Shown: positions 17,033-26,401, numbered from the stretch's first letter. The stretch is 64,000 nucleotides of DNA from Thiopontia sp964344135 (GCA_964344135.1 CAYFMF010000001.1:1-64000); one strand, 5' to 3'. The notes: generated by a model from the letters alone, not told the origin. Made by a program: numbers and translations.

Positions 17033-17817
17033 TTCACCCTACAGCAATTATTGATGAATCGGCGAATATTGCTGACGATGTAGAGATTGGTCCCTATTCG
17101 ATCATCGGTGCTGATGTCACTATCGGTGCCGGGACTCGGGTGGAGTCACATGTGGTGATCAAGGGGCCCACAGCCATCGGTGAGAGGAACCACTTCTTTC
17201 AGTTTGCCTCGATCGGTGAGGCACCCCAGGATCTGAAGTACAAGGGGGAACCCACCCGGCTGGAGATTGGTGATGACAACACCTTCCGGGAGTCCTGTAC
17301 GGTAAATCGTGGAACGGTCGGTGGCGGAGGGGTCACCCGGGTTGGCAACCACAACCTGATTATGGCCTATGTACATATCGCCCATGACTGTATCATCCAT
17401 AACCACGTTGTTTTGGTGAACAACGCCTCACTGGCAGGTCACGTCACGATCCATGACCATGCAATTCTTGGCGGCTTTACCCTGGTGAGCCAGTTCCTGA
17501 CGATTGGACCCTATGTCTTCTCCACCATGGGGAGTGCAATCAACAAGAACATCCCCCCCTATCTGCTGATCTCTGGAAACCTTGCCCGCCCTGTCAATCT
17601 CAATATGGTGGGCCTCCGGCGCAATGGGTTTGGAAGGGAGTCGCTGCAGGCGATGAAGAGGGTCTACAAGCTGCTCTTCCGTGGGCACCAGCCACTGGAT
17701 GAGGTGGTTGAAAAAATTACTGTAATGGCAGAGGAGCACCAGGAGCTGAGCCCCTTGCTGGACTTTGTGCAGCAGCATCGGGATAGCAAAGCGGGCATTA
17801 TTCGAGGTGGTGGATAA
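17029..17817 (+). CDS. lpxA: UDP-GlcNAc (or GlcNAc3N) acyltransferase LpxA
   Basis: First lipid A enzyme, transferring a 3-hydroxyacyl chain from ACP to the sugar nucleotide. 262 residues, GTG start overlapping fabZ. Left-handed beta helix from residue 1 to about 190, then a helical C-terminus. The catalytic His is H119 (HIAHD). At the chain-length ruler, where E. coli has Gly173, this protein has Met167 (YVFSTMGSA), as in Pseudomonas aeruginosa, which uses C10 chains. Followed directly by gnnA and gnnB, so its natural substrate is probably the 3-amino sugar nucleotide. Confidence 0.97.
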   Translation: MIHPTAIIDESANIADDVEIGPYSIIGADVTIGAGTRVESHVVIKGPTAIGERNHFFQFASIGEAPQDLKYKGEPTRLEIGDDNTFRESCTVNRGTVGGGGVTRVGNHNLIMAYVHIAHDCIIHNHVVLVNNASLAGHVTIHDHAILGGFTLVSQFLTIGPYVFSTMGSAINKNIPPYLLISGNLARPVNLNMVGLRRNGFGRESLQAMKRVYKLLFRGHQPLDEVVEKITVMAEEHQELSPLLDFVQQHRDSKAGIIRGGG

Positions 17818-17821
17818 AAGC

Positions 17822-18799
17822 ATGAAGAAGATCAGAGCAGCAGTTATTGGAACCGGTTACCTTGGCCGTTTCCACGCACAGAAATATGCCACGCTGGAGA
17901 GCAGTGATCTCGTTGCGATTGCGGAGATCAACCGGGAGCAGGGGGAGCGGGTCGCTGATGAGCTCAATACCCGCTGGGTGGAGGACTACACAACGCTGGT
18001 GGGTGAGGTGGATGCAGTCAGCATTGTGGTTCCAACCCAGTTGCACCATGAGGTGGCCGGTTTCTTTCTCGACCATGGCATTCATGTGTTGTTGGAGAAA
18101 CCGATAACCGTTACCGTAGAGCAGGCGGAGGAGTTGATTGAGAGGGGAGAGAAAAGCGGGGCACTGCTGCAGGTGGGGCATCTGGAGCGTTTCAACCCTG
18201 CGGTACAGGCACTCTCTTCAGTGCTGGAGGAGCCGCTCTTTATCGAGTCACATCGCCTGGCACCATTCAACCCCAGGGGTGCGGATGTGAGTGTGATCCT
18301 GGATCTGATGATCCACGATATCGATATCATACAGGAGCTGGTGAACTCCCCCATTCGCAGGATTTCCCCGATCGGGGTCCCGGTATTGACGGATGAGACC
18401 GATATCTCCAATGCCCGGGTCGAGTTCGAGAATGGCTGTGTTGCCAATGTAACTGCCAGTCGGGTGAGCACCAAGAGCGAGCGCAAGATGAGGGTCTTCC
18501 AGCAGAATGCCTACATTGTGGTGGATTTTCAGGAGAGGACTCTGGCGGTCTACCATAAGGGGGATTACAGTGAACAGATTGGTGATCTCAGTGCTGTCCA
18601 GGCCGATCTCTCAACCTTTGAGAGTGGTGATGCGCTGATGGAGGAGATCAAGGCATTTCTCCACTCGATCCAGAGTGGAGAGCGTCCGCTGGTGCGTGGT
18701 GAGGAGGGGAAACGGGCGCTGGAGACGGCACTGAGAATCAACGAGGAGATTATCAATCGACCACTCTCAGTGGGCAGAGAGCATAAAGGAGATTCGTGA
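17822..18799 (+). CDS. gnnA: Gfo/Idh/MocA oxidoreductase, probable UDP-GlcNAc 3-dehydrogenase GnnA
   Basis: 325 residues. N-terminal Rossmann fold with GTGYLG (10-15) and the family EKP motif at 92-94, then the Gfo/Idh/MocA C-terminal sheet domain (LDLMIHDIDIIQEL). GnnA oxidises the 3-hydroxyl of UDP-GlcNAc so that GnnB can aminate it. In Acidithiobacillus ferrooxidans the gnnA-gnnB pair also lies between lpxA and lpxB, which is the main basis for the name here. The start at 17822 was chosen because it begins the Rossmann strand; the frame opens 19 codons earlier inside lpxA. Its stop overlaps the gnnB start region. Confidence 0.85.
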   Translation: MKKIRAAVIGTGYLGRFHAQKYATLESSDLVAIAEINREQGERVADELNTRWVEDYTTLVGEVDAVSIVVPTQLHHEVAGFFLDHGIHVLLEKPITVTVEQAEELIERGEKSGALLQVGHLERFNPAVQALSSVLEEPLFIESHRLAPFNPRGADVSVILDLMIHDIDIIQELVNSPIRRISPIGVPVLTDETDISNARVEFENGCVANVTASRVSTKSERKMRVFQQNAYIVVDFQERTLAVYHKGDYSEQIGDLSAVQADLSTFESGDALMEEIKAFLHSIQSGERPLVRGEEGKRALETALRINEEIINRPLSVGREHKGDS

Positions 18800-19902
18800 T
18801 GATACCGATGGTAGACCTCAAGGCGCAGTATCAGGTGCTGAAGCCAACACTGGAGCCGGCGATGCTGGCTGCACTCGAGGCAACCCAGTTTGTATTGGGG
18901 CCCAATGTTCAGGCGTTTGAGAGTGAGGCGGCTGGTTATCTCGGCGTGGAGCATGCGGTAGGTGTTGCCAGTGGTACCGATGCCCTACACCTGGCACTGG
19001 TTGCAGCAGGAGTGGGAGAGGGGGATGAGGTGATTACCACCCCGTTTACCTTTATTGCCACTGCCGAGGCGATTGACTATGTTGGGGCCACCCCCGTATT
19101 TGTCGATATTGATCCCCAAACCTTCAACATTGATCTCAATGCTGTTGAGGCGGCAATCACCCCCAGGACCAGAGCCGTGATACCGGTTCACCTGTTTGGC
19201 CAGCCAGTCGATATGCCAGCGTTGATGACATTATGTGATCAGCACAATATCCGTGTGGTAGAGGATTGTGCACAATCTTTCGGGGCAACCATTGAGACAG
19301 CCAGTGGGCCGGTGCAGACGGGTGCCTTTGGGGATACGGGGTGTTTCAGCTTCTTCCCCAGCAAGAATCTGGGATGCTATGGTGATGGCGGCCTTGTGAC
19401 CACCAACTCCGCAGAGATTGCAGAGCAACTGAGGAGTCTGAGAAATCATGGCAGCAAGGTGCGCTACTACCACTCCGAGATTGGCTTCAACAGCCGCCTT
19501 GATGAACTGCAGGCGGTCGTCTTGAGGGCAAAGCTGCCGTTGATTGATGAGTACAACCAGCATCGCAGACGGGTTGCCAGGGCCTATGCCGCAGGTCTGG
19601 AGGGACTCCCCGTCGGGATCCCCCATGAGGATGGGATTGGGCACCATGTCTACCACCAGTACACCCTGCTCTCCGAGCAGCGCGAAAAGATCATGGAGGC
19701 ACTGGCCAGTGCGGAGATCGGACATGCAATCTACTATCCGGTTCCTCTGCACCAGCAGGAGGTCTTTTCCGAGAGCTGCAAGGGGCTCTCTCTGCCAGTG
19801 ACCGAGCAGGTAGCCTCCCAGTGCCTCTCTCTGCCTATCTATCCAGAGCTGGAAGATGAGAGGGTGGCGGAGATCACAGATGTAATCCGTAGTGTGTTCT
19901 GA
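18799..19902 (+). CDS. gnnB: DegT/DnrJ/EryC1/StrS aminotransferase, probable GnnB
   Basis: 367-residue PLP-dependent sugar aminotransferase. The Schiff-base lysine is K189 in FFPSKNLGCYGDGG, and the N-terminal MVDLKAQY and SGTDALHLAL segments are typical of the family. It is expected to transfer an amino group from glutamate to the 3-keto sugar made by GnnA, giving UDP-GlcNAc3N. ATG 18799 is preferred to GTG 18796 because AAGGAG (18785-18790) is well spaced. Without the lpxA-gnnA-lpxB context it could be any nucleotide-sugar aminotransferase. Confidence 0.85.
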   Translation: MIPMVDLKAQYQVLKPTLEPAMLAALEATQFVLGPNVQAFESEAAGYLGVEHAVGVASGTDALHLALVAAGVGEGDEVITTPFTFIATAEAIDYVGATPVFVDIDPQTFNIDLNAVEAAITPRTRAVIPVHLFGQPVDMPALMTLCDQHNIRVVEDCAQSFGATIETASGPVQTGAFGDTGCFSFFPSKNLGCYGDGGLVTTNSAEIAEQLRSLRNHGSKVRYYHSEIGFNSRLDELQAVVLRAKLPLIDEYNQHRRRVARAYAAGLEGLPVGIPHEDGIGHHVYHQYTLLSEQREKIMEALASAEIGHAIYYPVPLHQQEVFSESCKGLSLPVTEQVASQCLSLPIYPELEDERVAEITDVIRSVF

Positions 19903-21079
19903 TCATCGTGTCACCAGCTTGCAGCCTCATCGGGTGATGGTGGTTGCCGGGGAGCCATCAGGAGACCTGCATCTCTCAAGCCTGATCAGGGAGATGGGGC
20001 AACGAACTCAAGCCACACGGTTTTATGGGATCGCGGGTCCAAGATCCGAGGCGGCCGGCTGTGAGGTGATGGTGCCGATGGAGAAGATGGCGGTCATGGG
20101 GATTGTTGAGGTGCTTCGCCACTTCCCGTTTCTCTATGGTGTGCTCGGAAGAGTGCGCAGAGAGTTGCGCGACAGACCACCGGATCTTCTGCTACTGGTC
20201 GACTATCCGGGGTTTAATCTCCTGCTGGCAAAAACTGCCAGGCGGCTGGGCATACCGGTTCTCTTCTATATCAGCCCACAGGTCTGGGCATGGAGAAGCG
20301 GGAGAATTCGCAAGATTGCACAGCGTGTGGACCACATGGCAGTGATCTTTCCATTTGAGGTTCCCTACTATGCCGATGCCGGGGTTTCGGTTCGTTATGT
20401 GGGCCACCCGCTGGTGGGAAAGGTGCTCTCGGACCTTACCCACGAAGAGGCAAGAGAGCGGCTTGGAATCGACCCCGGGAGGAAAACGGTTGGCCTCTTT
20501 CCCGGGAGCCGCTCCAGTGAGGTTTCACAGGTGCTGGATGAGCTACTGTTAACTGCACAACAGATGTCACAACAGAATCCGGGGTTGCAGTTTCTCCTCT
20601 CTCGTGCGCCGGAGCTCTCGAGCGAGCTCTTTTTCCGGGCTGAGGAGATGGCCGACACCCTGCCACTTACGGTCGTGACTGGAGAACCCCATACAGCAAT
20701 ACTGGCTTGTGATGCTGTCGTATCGGTTTCGGGTACTGTGACACTGGAGATGGCACTGTTGAACAGGCCAATGGTGGTGATCTACAGAACCTCACCATTG
20801 AGTTACTGGATTCTGGAAAAGCTGGTCAGGATTCCCTATATATCACTGGTCAATATTGTTGCCGGAGAGCGTGTTGTCCCGGAGCTGCTGCAGGATGATC
20901 TCTCTGCAGAGAGAATTGCATCCCATCTTGGTGGAGTGTTGGAGGATGGTGAGGTGAGGAGGCGGATGCTCTCCGGGCTGCATGCAGTTAGAGAGAGACT
21001 GGGGAGCGGGAATGCCGCCTCAAACCTTGCGGACTGGGTTGAGGAGCTGTTCGATGCCAATCGACAGGGCGTGTCATGA
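19892..21079 (+). CDS. lpxB: Lipid A disaccharide synthase
   Basis: Glycosyltransferase (GT19) joining UDP-diacylglucosamine and lipid X into the lipid A disaccharide. 395 residues. GEPSGDLH near the N-terminus, YISPQVWAWR, GHPLV and LFPGSRSSEV are LpxB landmarks. The GTG start at 19892 overlaps gnnB by 11 bp; a TTG at 19919 is the only near alternative before the first motif. The stop overlaps the rnhB ATG (ATGA). Confidence 0.96.
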   Translation: MCSDHRVTSLQPHRVMVVAGEPSGDLHLSSLIREMGQRTQATRFYGIAGPRSEAAGCEVMVPMEKMAVMGIVEVLRHFPFLYGVLGRVRRELRDRPPDLLLLVDYPGFNLLLAKTARRLGIPVLFYISPQVWAWRSGRIRKIAQRVDHMAVIFPFEVPYYADAGVSVRYVGHPLVGKVLSDLTHEEARERLGIDPGRKTVGLFPGSRSSEVSQVLDELLLTAQQMSQQNPGLQFLLSRAPELSSELFFRAEEMADTLPLTVVTGEPHTAILACDAVVSVSGTVTLEMALLNRPMVVIYRTSPLSYWILEKLVRIPYISLVNIVAGERVVPELLQDDLSAERIASHLGGVLEDGEVRRRMLSGLHAVRERLGSGNAASNLADWVEELFDANRQGVS

Positions 21080-21648
21080 GTGAGCAGATTGCGGGTATTG
21101 ATGAGGTGGGTCGGGGGCCACTGATTGGCTCTGTGGTTGCAGCGGCAGTGGTCCTGCCTGAGGATCACGGTATTGTTGGCCTTGCCGATTCCAAGAGGCT
21201 GAGCCCAAAACGGAGGGAGAGACTGGCGCTGGAGATTAGAGAGTGTGCAACAGGGTGGGCCGTCGCCGAGGCCACACACCGGGAGATCGACGAGATCAAC
21301 ATACTGCAGGCCTCACTGCTGGCCATGCGGCGTGCTCTGGAGCAGCTTTCATGCAGGGTCTCCAGGGCGCTGATTGATGGAAACCGCATACCGGATGCCC
21401 TTGGGGTTCCGGCAGAGGCGGTTGTGAAGGGAGACAGCAAGGTTGAATCCATCAGTGCCGCATCCATCCTTGCCAAGGTAGAACGGGACCGGATGATGCT
21501 GGATCTGCACCAGCAGCACCCCGAGTATGGATTTGATCGTCACAAGGGGTACCCCACCCGGGAGCACCTGCAGGCGCTGCAGCAGCATGGGGTGCTGGAG
21601 CAGCATCGCCGTTCATTTCGCCCGGTTCGGACAATCGTGGAAAAGTAG
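21076..21648 (+). CDS. rnhB: Ribonuclease HII
   Basis: Removes ribonucleotides from RNA-DNA hybrids. 190 residues with GIDEVGRGPLIG at the N-terminus (catalytic Asp-Glu), LADSKRLSPKRR, and DSKVESISAASILAKV later. It overlaps lpxB by four bases and its stop codon is directly followed by the dnaE ATG, the usual lpxB-rnhB-dnaE order. Confidence 0.97.
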   Translation: MSEQIAGIDEVGRGPLIGSVVAAAVVLPEDHGIVGLADSKRLSPKRRERLALEIRECATGWAVAEATHREIDEINILQASLLAMRRALEQLSCRVSRALIDGNRIPDALGVPAEAVVKGDSKVESISAASILAKVERDRMMLDLHQQHPEYGFDRHKGYPTREHLQALQQHGVLEQHRRSFRPVRTIVEK

Positions 21649-24600
21649 ATGTCCTTCGTTCACCTGAGAGTCCATACCGAATACTCGATGGAGAATGGAG
21701 TGGTTCGTATTGCTCCACTGATGGATGCAGTGAAAACGGCAGGGATGCATGCGGTCGCCATTACCGACCTGGGGAACCTGTTTGCAACGGTGAAGTTTTT
21801 CAGGGCAGCAACAGCTGCAGCCATCAAGCCGATTATTGGTGCCGAGATTCGCCTGCGCTCCCTGTCGGAGAGTGGTGCAGAGTCCCGACTGGTTCTGCTT
21901 GCCCAGAATGAGCAGGGGTTCCGGAATCTGAAGCAGCTGATCTCCAGAGCCTATCTTGATGGGCAGCACCGTGGTGTGCCCCAGCTAGAGCGTGCGTGGT
22001 TCCATGGAGCCACGGATGGGCTGATTGCCCTCTCGGGAGGGCGTAGCGGAGATGTTGGACAGGCGCTGCTGGCCAATGAAGAGGAGGAGGCAGTCGAGCG
22101 GCTGCAGGAGTGGATGACGCTCTTTCCGGATCGCTACTATCTGGAGTTGCAGCGTACGGCACGCAGTGGTGACGAGAACTGGAACCATGCAGCTGTTGCC
22201 CTGGCCGAACAGTTTGGAGTTCCGGTTGTGGCGACCAATGATGTCCATTTTCTGCAGCATCAGGAATTTGACGCCCATGAGGCGCGGGTCTGCATCCATG
22301 ATGGCAGGGTTCTGGATGATCCCCGTCGTCCGAAGCATTTCTCTCCCCAGCAGTACCTGCGCACTGCTGAGGAGATGGAGATCCTCTTTAAGGATCTTCC
22401 AGAGGCGATTGAGAACAGTGTGGAGATCGCTCGCCGCTGCAATGTTCAGTTGTCTCTGGGCAAGAACTACCTGCCCGATTTCCCCATTCCGGAGGGGCTG
22501 ACCATCGGTCAGTTTCTGCAGCAGGAGTCTGAGCAGGGGCTGGAGTGGCGCCTGCAACAGCAGTTTCTCAAGCCGGAGCTCATTGCGGCTAGACGTGCCC
22601 CCTATGATGAGCGGTTGAGGATCGAGCTGGAGGTGATCAATGGAATGGGTTTTCCGGGATACTTCCTGATCGTTGCCGACTTTATCCGCTGGTCCAAGGA
22701 GCAGGGAATTCCGGTTGGGCCCGGGCGTGGTTCCGGAGCGGGGTCGCTGGTGGCCTATGTGCTGAAGATTACCGATCTGGATCCGCTGGAACATGAGTTG
22801 CTGTTTGAGCGTTTCCTCAATCCGGAACGTATCTCCATGCCGGACTTTGATATCGATTTCTGCATGGATCGCCGGGATGAGGTGATCCACTATGTTGCTG
22901 AGACCTATGGGGTCGATCGGGTTTCGCAGATCATCACCTATGGTCGGATGAATGCAAAGGCCGTGGTGCGCGATGTTGGACGGGTGCTGGGCCACCCCTA
23001 TGGGATGGTGGATCGTATTGCAAAACTGATCCCCTTTGACCTCAAGATGACCCTGGAGAAGGCGCTTGATGAGTCCGATGAGTTGAGAGAGCGTTACGAC
23101 AGCGAGGAGGAGGTCAGAGAACTGATTGATCTGGCTCGCTCGCTGGAGGGGGTTGCCAGAAATGCCGGAAAACATGCCGGTGGCGTGGTGATCTCTCCCT
23201 CTGACCTGAATGACTTCACCCCGGTCTACTGTGAAGAGAGCGGTTCCGGTCTGGTTACCCAGTTTGACAAGGATGATGTTGAGGCGGTGGGGCTGGTGAA
23301 GTTCGACTTCCTTGGCCTGCGTACGCTGACCATCATCGACTGGGCCGTTGAGATGATCAATGCCCGGCGTGCAACAGAGGGTGAGGTGGCCCTCGAGATC
23401 GACAAGATCAATATGGCCGATGAGAAGGCCTTTGCCCTGCTGCAGGCCTGTCAGACCACGGCGGTATTCCAGCTGGAGTCCTCTGGGATGAAGGAGCTGA
23501 TCGGTAAGCTGCAGCCTGATACCTTCGAGGATATTGTTGCGCTGGTGGCACTCTATCGCCCGGGTCCTCTGGAGTCCGGAATGGTGGAGAACTTCATTGA
23601 TCGCAAGCATGGTCGTGAGGTGATCTCCTATCCGGACCGCAAGTATCAGCACGAGTCCCTTAAGACCATTCTGGAACCAACCTATGGAGTGATCCTCTAT
23701 CAGGAGCAGGTGATGCAGATTGCCCAGGTTCTGGCTGGTTATTCACTCGGTGGGGCGGATCTGTTGCGCCGGGCAATGGGCAAGAAGAAACCGGAGGAGA
23801 TGGCCAAGCAGCGCTCCATCTTTGAGCAGGGTGCGGTGGACAACGGAATTGACAGCAAGCTGGCGATGAAGATCTTTGATCTTGTAGAGAAGTTTGCAGG
23901 CTATGGTTTCAACAAATCCCACTCGGCGGCCTACGCACTGGTCTCCTATCAGACCGCATGGCTCAAGGCCCACTATCCAGCCCCCTTCATGGCGGCGGTG
24001 CTTTCGGCGGATATGGACAATACGGACAAGGTGGTCACCCTGATCGAGGAGTGCAGGGTGATGGATCTCGAGGTCCACCCGCCCAGCATCAACCAGAGCC
24101 AATTCCGCTTTACTGTGGATGATGGCGCCACTGTGGTCTATGGGCTGGGTGCCATCAAGGGGGTTGGTGAGGCGGCGATTGAGGGTATTATCGAGGAGCG
24201 GGGGCAGAGCGGGGTATTTGAGGATCTCTTTGATTTTTGTCGTCGTGTGGATCTGCGCAAGGCCAACAAGCGGGTATTGGAATCCCTGATTCGTGCCGGT
24301 GCACTGGATGAGATCGCACCGACCCTGCCCGGGATCCCCTCATCGGATGCACGCTCCACGCTCCTGGAGTCCCTGTCGAATGCAATGAGGAGCGCGGAGC
24401 AGCATGTACGTGATCTGGAGCGGGGACAGGGGGATCTTTTTGGTGGAGAAGAGAGCGGTGGGGTTGCTGTTGAGTCCAATTACCAGACTGCTGCCCCCTG
24501 GTCAGAGGATGAGCGCCTGACCGGAGAGAGGGATACCCTGGGGCTCTATCTGACCGGCCATCCGATTGACCAGTATGAGGAGGAGCTGGACCACATCACC

Positions 24601-25146
24601 ACGCAGCGTATCAACAGTCTGGTCTCTGATCGTGACAAGCCGGTAACACTGGCTGGATTGATGATCTCCATGCGGGTGGTCAAGACCCGAACCGGAAAGC
24701 CGCTGGCGATACTGACCCTGGATGATCGTACGGGAAGAATCGAGATGACGCTCTTTGCCGAATCCTACGAGAAGTATCGCCATCTACTGGAGAAGGATGC
24801 CATTCTGGTTGTCAGGGGGACAGTGACGGAGGACGATTACAGTGGTGGTCTGAGGATGAATGTCGAGGAGTTATGGAGCCTTGACGGGGCAAGGGCCAGC
24901 TATATGAAACGGCTGATTATCCGGCTTGATGAGGGGCAGATGAACGGTAACCCGGTGGATGGGCTGGTGGATTTGCTGAAACCCTTTAGCGAGGGGAATT
25001 GCCCTGTTCAGATTCATTACCGTCAGGCCAGGGCAGTTGCAAGGATGGATCTCGGTGCAGAGTGGAATGTGCAGCCCAGCGAGATACTGTTTCGTCGCCT
25101 CAGAGAGCAGCTTGGAAAGGAGAGTGTGCAGCCTGATTACGGTTAG
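21649..25146 (+). CDS. dnaE: DNA polymerase III alpha subunit
   Basis: Replicative polymerase, 1165 residues (E. coli 1160). N-terminal PHP domain (HLRVHTEYSMENGVVR), then the C-family polymerase core with the catalytic pair D401 and D403 in PDFDIDF. The middle GPGRGSGAGSLVAY and RNAGKHAGGVVIS motifs, the fingers and little-finger region, tandem helix-hairpin-helix and a C-terminal OB fold (VTLAGLMISMRVVKTRTGK) follow. It starts one base after the rnhB stop, so translation is coupled. Confidence 0.98.
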   Translation: MSFVHLRVHTEYSMENGVVRIAPLMDAVKTAGMHAVAITDLGNLFATVKFFRAATAAAIKPIIGAEIRLRSLSESGAESRLVLLAQNEQGFRNLKQLISRAYLDGQHRGVPQLERAWFHGATDGLIALSGGRSGDVGQALLANEEEEAVERLQEWMTLFPDRYYLELQRTARSGDENWNHAAVALAEQFGVPVVATNDVHFLQHQEFDAHEARVCIHDGRVLDDPRRPKHFSPQQYLRTAEEMEILFKDLPEAIENSVEIARRCNVQLSLGKNYLPDFPIPEGLTIGQFLQQESEQGLEWRLQQQFLKPELIAARRAPYDERLRIELEVINGMGFPGYFLIVADFIRWSKEQGIPVGPGRGSGAGSLVAYVLKITDLDPLEHELLFERFLNPERISMPDFDIDFCMDRRDEVIHYVAETYGVDRVSQIITYGRMNAKAVVRDVGRVLGHPYGMVDRIAKLIPFDLKMTLEKALDESDELRERYDSEEEVRELIDLARSLEGVARNAGKHAGGVVISPSDLNDFTPVYCEESGSGLVTQFDKDDVEAVGLVKFDFLGLRTLTIIDWAVEMINARRATEGEVALEIDKINMADEKAFALLQACQTTAVFQLESSGMKELIGKLQPDTFEDIVALVALYRPGPLESGMVENFIDRKHGREVISYPDRKYQHESLKTILEPTYGVILYQEQVMQIAQVLAGYSLGGADLLRRAMGKKKPEEMAKQRSIFEQGAVDNGIDSKLAMKIFDLVEKFAGYGFNKSHSAAYALVSYQTAWLKAHYPAPFMAAVLSADMDNTDKVVTLIEECRVMDLEVHPPSINQSQFRFTVDDGATVVYGLGAIKGVGEAAIEGIIEERGQSGVFEDLFDFCRRVDLRKANKRVLESLIRAGALDEIAPTLPGIPSSDARSTLLESLSNAMRSAEQHVRDLERGQGDLFGGEESGGVAVESNYQTAAPWSEDERLTGERDTLGLYLTGHPIDQYEEELDHITTQRINSLVSDRDKPVTLAGLMISMRVVKTRTGKPLAILTLDDRTGRIEMTLFAESYEKYRHLLEKDAILVVRGTVTEDDYSGGLRMNVEELWSLDGARASYMKRLIIRLDEGQMNGNPVDGLVDLLKPFSEGNCPVQIHYRQARAVARMDLGAEWNVQPSEILFRRLREQLGKESVQPDYG

Positions 25147-25221
25147 GGGATCTCTCTCTTTTACGGTATAGTATCGCCAATACCAAGGACATCTGATCAC
25201 AGGAAAAATGCTGGCCCGACT

Positions 25222-26181
25222 ATGAATCTGAATTTTCTGGATTTTGAACAGCCCATTGCCGAACTGGAGGCAAAGATAGAGGAGTTGCGCTATGTGGGGG
25301 ACGATAGTGACCTCAATATCAGTGATGAAATTACCAGACTGGAGGAGAAGAGTCAGGAGTTGACCCGTTCAATCTTCTCCTCGCTCACCTCCTGGCAGAT
25401 CTCACAGCTGGCTCGTCATCCGCAACGTCCATATACCATGGACTACATTAATCATATCTTTACCGACTTTCATGAACTGCATGGTGACCGTGCCTATTCC
25501 GATGACGCTGCACTGGTCTGTGGGATGGCACGTCTGGATGGGCATCCGGTGGTTGTTATTGGTCACCAGAAGGGGAGAGACACCAAGGAGAAGGTGGAGC
25601 GAAACTTTGGAATGCCCCGCCCAGAGGGGTACCGCAAGGCACTGCGGGTGATGCGTCTTGCAGAGCGTTTCGGTTTGCCAATTCTTACCTTTATCGACAC
25701 ACCCGGGGCATATCCCGGAATGGGGGCGGAGGAGCGGGGTCAGAGTGAGGCAATTGCGAAAAACCTGTTTGTGATGGCCCGCTTGCGCACCCCCATTATC
25801 TGCACCGTGATCGGTGAGGGGGGATCGGGTGGTGCACTGGCCATTGGAGTCGGGGACAGGATCAACATGCTGTCCTACAGCACCTACTCGGTGATCTCGC
25901 CCGAGGGGTGTGCCTCGATTCTCTGGAAGAGTGCGGAGAAGGCCTCCGATGCAGCAGAGGCGATGGGGCTGACAGCCCCCAGGCTCAAGGAGCTCTCCCT
26001 GATTGATACCATTGTTCAGGAGCCATTGGGAGGTGCACACCGCCACCCCTCGGATGCCGCTGAAGCACTCAAGAGCCAGCTGCTGATTCAGCTGGGGCAG
26101 TTGCAGTCAGCCGACCAGGAGCAGCTGCTTGAGAGTCGGTATCAGCGTCTGATGAGCTATGGAAACTTCACCTCCAGCTGA
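25222..26181 (+). CDS. accA: Acetyl-CoA carboxylase carboxyltransferase subunit alpha
   Basis: With AccD, transfers carboxyl from biotin to acetyl-CoA in fatty acid synthesis. 319 residues, starting MNLNFLDFEQPIAELEAKIEE, with the crotonase-like core GRDTKEKVERNFGMPRPEGYRKA and GEGGSGGALAIGVGD. No good ribosome binding site is spaced for this ATG. A five-codon frame with AGGA (ATG 25208 to TGA 25225) ends across the accA start and might load ribosomes by coupling. Confidence 0.97.
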   Translation: MNLNFLDFEQPIAELEAKIEELRYVGDDSDLNISDEITRLEEKSQELTRSIFSSLTSWQISQLARHPQRPYTMDYINHIFTDFHELHGDRAYSDDAALVCGMARLDGHPVVVIGHQKGRDTKEKVERNFGMPRPEGYRKALRVMRLAERFGLPILTFIDTPGAYPGMGAEERGQSEAIAKNLFVMARLRTPIICTVIGEGGSGGALAIGVGDRINMLSYSTYSVISPEGCASILWKSAEKASDAAEAMGLTAPRLKELSLIDTIVQEPLGGAHRHPSDAAEALKSQLLIQLGQLQSADQEQLLESRYQRLMSYGNFTSS

Positions 26182-26184
26182 CAA

Positions 26185-26341
26185 GTACCTTGCATGGTAA
26201 ATCCCGCGAAATCAGGGCGAGCATAAATTGTCGAGAACAGGGCGTAAAAATGCTGGGATATGCCTATATTTCAAATTTTCACAACGCAGTTGTCGGCAAT
26301 TCAGGCCGTTTTAATTTCGTGGGATTTTCCGGGTGAGGTAC
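26185..26341. repeat. 157-bp element with imperfect terminal inverted repeats (MITE-like)
   Basis: The 28-nt left end (26185-26212, beginning GTACCT) matches the reverse complement of the 28-nt right end (26314-26341, ending AGGTAC) at 22 of 28 positions, including GTACCT and aaatcccgcgaaat / aaatcccacgaaat. It has no coding capacity and fills the accA-tilS intergenic space, where the genes are often close together. The size and ends fit a miniature inverted-repeat element, but copy number elsewhere cannot be judged from one window. Confidence 0.55.
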
Positions 26342-26401
26342 TGGATGGGTTGTGCAGATTAAGCACCTCTCAAGCCTGCAAGAGCTGTTTCGGCGAAAGC
26401 G

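Noticed and set aside
21985..23652. Long open frame (555 codons) on the strand opposite dnaE
   Set aside because: It is a shadow of the strongly conserved dnaE coding sequence, with no family motifs or ribosome binding site.
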